In this document: positions 14,541 through 16,683 of the stretch, one piece after another
Position numbering within the stretch: the stretch's first letter is position 1
How the letters are laid out: each line of letters starts with the position of its first letter
DNA from: CABHOJ01 sp965649545
GTDB taxonomy: Bacteria; Pseudomonadota; Gammaproteobacteria; Burkholderiales; Methylophilaceae
DNA: 16,683 nucleotides
Assembly: GCA_965649545.1 (NCBI GenBank)
Contig: CBFGLF010000032.1
Coordinates: forward strand, 1-16,683
Direction: 5' to 3'
Notes under the pieces: generated by a model
What the model saw: only the letters and a program-made list of their open reading frames with translations
Told to the model about the DNA's origin: nothing
Database searches by the model: none
Position numbers and translations under genes: made by a program

Positions 14541-14916
14541 TCGCAAGACCTGGCTGGCCCGGCTGCTGATGGCCGTGATGCTATCGGTGACGCTGGCCGC
14601 CTGTGCCTCGACGCAGATTCGCTATAGCCAGCTGGTCGTCCTCAACAAGGGCATGACGCCGGCTCAGACATCCATCGCGCTCAATCAACCGCCCTTATCG
14701 GTGCATGAAGTGACCGAAGGCGGCAAGACCTACACCTTCCATCGCTATGCCTTGTTCAATGGGGTCTACAGCGATCTTTACCTGCTGTGCTTCGAGCAGG
14801 ACAAGCTGAAGTTCTGGGGCTATCTCGAAGAGTTCCGGCGCTATCCGGACCCGAAGGTGAACCAGGCCGCAGAACAAGCCTTCGATCAGATCCTTGAGAC
14901 GCAGCCTCCCCGATAG
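14515..14916 (+). CDS. Putative lipoprotein with BamE/SmpA-like motif
   Basis: A 133-residue predicted lipoprotein with basic residues before a hydrophobic core and lipobox TLAAC (C30 lipidated). The mature part opens with LVVLNKGMTPAQTSIALNQPPL (40-61), the L-x-x-GMT-x-x-Q-x-x-x-x-L-x-x-P pattern that recurs in BamE/SmpA-fold outer-membrane lipoproteins. Its FWGYLEEFRRYPDP block (100-113) echoes WGTLEEL in the preceding lipoprotein. It is too divergent to call BamE itself. The ATG at 14515 overlaps the upstream gene by 26 nt without an obvious ribosome binding site. ATGs at 14569 and 14578 are alternatives but would leave a signal peptide without positive charge. Confidence 0.72.
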   Translation: MTPIANANDRKTWLARLLMAVMLSVTLAACASTQIRYSQLVVLNKGMTPAQTSIALNQPPLSVHEVTEGGKTYTFHRYALFNGVYSDLYLLCFEQDKLKFWGYLEEFRRYPDPKVNQAAEQAFDQILETQPPR

Positions 14917-14951
14917 AGTTAGTGATCAAGCTTGAGCAGCCGATTTGGGCC

Positions 14952-15674
14952 TCAGGTATGCGTGACAGCTTGCACCGGGCGCTCGAGGAAGCCTGGTTTC
15001 AGGCCAGCCCTGGCCATGCGCAGGCTTTCCCAGGCGGCGGTCAGCATGAGCAAGCCCGCAGAGAGTTCCGAATATTCTTCCAGACTGTAGATGATGCGGC
15101 CGTGCGCGAAATCGAGCCCGGTCGCCAGTATCAACAGCAGGATCGCACATGCGACAGGCCGTCCGAGCGGATGATGTACCGCGAATCGCAGGCCATCCGC
15201 TACGAAGCTGCGTTGCCAGTAGAGCAGCAGGCCGAGGAGGCTAGTAACGATGGTCAGCGTCATGAACAGCGTGGCGATGTCTGCAGCGCTCGCCCAGCGC
15301 TCCAGCAGCAGGAAGATGTCGTGCACCCCATCGAATTCGCCACCGCCCTCGATCTCAGGCATCTGGAGATCGAATAAACGCGCACCCCAACTGATCTCAT
15401 CCAGGGCACAGAACAGGCTCAGCAACGGGATGGTCAGCAGAACCATACGCTCGATCAGTGGCCTACCGCGCATCACACCGAGGGATAAGGCGTAGAACCC
15501 CAGCAACGCGGCGATACCATCGACGAGGGCCGTGCCGTATTCGATGACACCGTCTTCCGCAAACAGCAGGATCTCGCTCGCAGGCCAGAGTTTAATGATG
15601 ACGATGATGCTGAGGGTCAGGCCCAAGAAGAACAGTGCGCTACGTCTGATGAATCGGCTGAGCCCGGGGTCCAC
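14952..15674 (-). CDS. Multi-pass membrane protein, function unknown
   Basis: A 240-residue inner-membrane protein with about six hydrophobic segments (~11-30, 44-66, 76-92, 131-152, 173-190 and 203-219). It carries LDEISWGARLFD (91-102) after the third segment and an acidic SLEEYSEL (197-204) before the last. The pattern [DE]EISWGxRLF with a later EE-x-x-E is one I associate with a family of uncharacterised membrane proteins, so acidic residues within the membrane core may matter. I chose the GTG at 15674 because AAAGGA lies 6 nt upstream; the frame extends to a GTG at 15701, which has no ribosome binding site and lies in an inverted repeat. The gene is convergent with the lipoprotein pair (35-bp gap) and lies downstream of prmB. 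No function is assigned. Confidence 0.75.
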   Translation of the reverse strand: MDPGLSRFIRRSALFFLGLTLSIIVIIKLWPASEILLFAEDGVIEYGTALVDGIAALLGFYALSLGVMRGRPLIERMVLLTIPLLSLFCALDEISWGARLFDLQMPEIEGGGEFDGVHDIFLLLERWASAADIATLFMTLTIVTSLLGLLLYWQRSFVADGLRFAVHHPLGRPVACAILLLILATGLDFAHGRIIYSLEEYSELSAGLLMLTAAWESLRMARAGLKPGFLERPVQAVTHT

Positions 15675-15692
15675 GGCAAGTCCTTTGCGGAG

Positions 15693-15725
15693 AAATGACA
15701 CATTGGTGTAGCAAAAGTGTCATTT
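15693..15725. promoter_or_regulatory. 9-bp inverted repeat upstream of the membrane protein gene
   Basis: AAATGACAC (15693-15701) and GTGTCATTT (15717-15725) are perfect inverted copies 24 bp apart start-to-start, with a 15-bp spacer, 19 nt before the proposed GTG start. The roughly two-turn spacing suits a dimeric regulator. I do not recognise the binding family. Confidence 0.45.
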
Positions 15726-15776
15726 TGGGCGCCAGCCTGTTCCCGGACAATGGCGCGAAAGGACTAACGGGATCCG

Positions 15777-16682
15777 TTACTGGCGGGTGAGTTGCTCGCG
15801 GGTGAGCAGGAAGACGAATTCGTTACCGGATTCCACCTCAAGCCAGGTAAAGGGCAGGTCCGGATAGGCTTCCAGCAGCGCGTCGCGGTTATGGCCGATC
15901 TCCACGACCAGCAGGCCACCGTCCTTCAGGTGCTTAGGCGCTTCCCTGATCAGGGTGTGGGTGTGATCCAGGCCTGCGTCGCCGCTGCCCAGGGCGATCT
16001 GCGGCTCGTTGCGGTATTCCTGCGGCAGCGTCGCCATCGAAGGGGCGTCGACGTAGGGCGGGTTGCTGATGATGACGTCGTAGGTCTTGCCTGCCAGCGC
16101 GGCGAACATGTCCGACTGGATGGCGGTGATGCGATCCTGCAGATGATAGTTGCCGATGTTGATGTTGCAGACGGCGATGGCGTCGGGCGAGATGTCCACC
16201 ACATCGACATGGGCCGCCGGGAAAGCGTCCGCCAGCAACACGCCCAGACAGCCGCTGCCGGTGCAGATGTCCGCCACATCCTCGACCATCTCCGGGAATT
16301 CCACCCACGGGCTCAGCGAATGCTCCAGCAGCTCCGCGATGAAGGAACGCGGCACGATCACGCGTTCGTCGACATAGAACTTGTAGCCCTTGAGCCAGGC
16401 TTCGCGCAGCAGGTAGGCGGTCGGCGTACGGTCGACGATGCGGCGTTCGATCAGGTGGGCCAGGTGCTTGCGCTCGGAGGTGGTGATGACGGCATCGAGA
16501 AAGTTGTCCACCGTGTCTAGCGGCAGATGCAGGGCGCTCATGATGAGCCACACCGCCTCGTCATAGGCGTTGTCGGTGCCATGGCCGAAGAAGATGCCGG
16601 CCTCCTCGAATCGGCTGACAGTGAAGCGCAGCCAGTCGCGGATGGTGAACAGTTCTTCGGTGAGGCGTGGGTAATGGATCAT
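15777..16682 (-). CDS. prmB: 50S ribosomal protein L3 N5-glutamine methyltransferase
   Basis: SAM-dependent methyltransferase that methylates a glutamine side chain of ribosomal protein L3. The readable 301 residues follow E. coli PrmB: TIRDWLRFTVSRFEEAGIFF and GHGTDNAYDEAV (34-45) in the N-terminal helical domain, then FYVDERVIVPRSFIAELLE (residues ~101-119). These are followed by DICTGSGCLGVLLADAFP (SAM-binding motif I), VDVVDISPDA, and the glutamine-binding NPPYVDAPSM. GHGTDN and VIVPRSF favour PrmB over PrmC (HemK). The ATG at 16682 is the second base from the window edge; the length is near-complete for the family, but a slightly earlier start outside the window is possible. There is no clear terminator before the downstream membrane protein gene. 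Confidence 0.94.
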   Translation of the reverse strand: MIHYPRLTEELFTIRDWLRFTVSRFEEAGIFFGHGTDNAYDEAVWLIMSALHLPLDTVDNFLDAVITTSERKHLAHLIERRIVDRTPTAYLLREAWLKGYKFYVDERVIVPRSFIAELLEHSLSPWVEFPEMVEDVADICTGSGCLGVLLADAFPAAHVDVVDISPDAIAVCNINIGNYHLQDRITAIQSDMFAALAGKTYDVIISNPPYVDAPSMATLPQEYRNEPQIALGSGDAGLDHTHTLIREAPKHLKDGGLLVVEIGHNRDALLEAYPDLPFTWLEVESGNEFVFLLTREQLTRQ

Positions 16683-16683
16683 A

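Noticed and set aside
14926..14935. TCAAGCTTGA palindrome in the 35-bp convergent gap
   Set aside because: It is a short AT/GC-balanced 10-bp palindrome without a loop or T tract, and may well be chance.
15729..15756. GCGCCA / TGGCGC stem downstream of prmB as a terminator
   Set aside because: The stem is only 6 bp with a 16-nt loop and no T tract following on the minus strand, so it is not a credible intrinsic terminator.

Overview
The window reads as an ordinary chromosomal stretch of a Gram-negative bacterium, about 60 % G+C, most likely a betaproteobacterium (Nitrosomonadales-like). The gene order ispZ-yciI-bolA-peptidylprolyl isomerase, divergent from trpH-yciO-M50 protease-trpS-(SMR)-scpA-scpB-rluB, is one I associate with that group. 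The lipoproteins, the periplasmic parvulin and RluB/PrmB agree with a proteobacterium. Base composition looks even across the window. I see no transposase, integrase, phage gene, CRISPR array, tRNA or rRNA, and no gene-free stretch longer than 300 bp.

Layout. (1) 1-2740, minus strand: an M61 peptidase with a PDZ domain, then feoA and feoB (ferrous iron uptake; feoB runs off the left edge). A perfect 8+3+8 palindrome resembling a Fur box lies just before feoA. (2) 2779-3945, plus strand: a PLP-dependent class V aminotransferase, divergent from the peptidase gene with only 38 bp between the start codons. (3) 4119-5650, plus: a small exported protein with an internal repeat, closed by a strong intrinsic terminator, then a type IB topoisomerase. 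(4) 5750-7728, minus: a four-gene cluster ispZ (septation protein A)-yciI-bolA-parvulin, separated from the topoisomerase gene by a symmetric terminator hairpin. (5) 7845-14052, plus: trpH-yciO-M50 protease, then trpS, an EmrE-like SMR transporter, scpA-scpB and rluB. (6) 14091-14916, plus: two overlapping lipoprotein genes whose products resemble each other near the C-terminus. (7) 14952-16682, minus: a multi-pass membrane protein of unknown function, with prmB at the right edge.

Functional links. feoAB imports Fe(II) and probably answers to iron through Fur. The TrpS has a four-cysteine pattern like that of iron-sulfur TrpRS enzymes, and BolA-family proteins partner with monothiol glutaredoxins in iron-sulfur and iron handling, so iron is a loose theme. 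ScpA and ScpB work together with SMC in chromosome organisation. RluB and PrmB both modify the large ribosomal subunit, one on rRNA and one on protein L3.

I do not see a convincing undescribed multi-gene system. The least explained items are the repeat-containing small secreted protein (4119-4424), the lipoprotein pair (14091-14916), the membrane protein at 14952-15674 with its upstream inverted repeat, and several operator-like palindromes. Several start codons were moved inward from the longest possible reading frame, and each case is explained in its entry.
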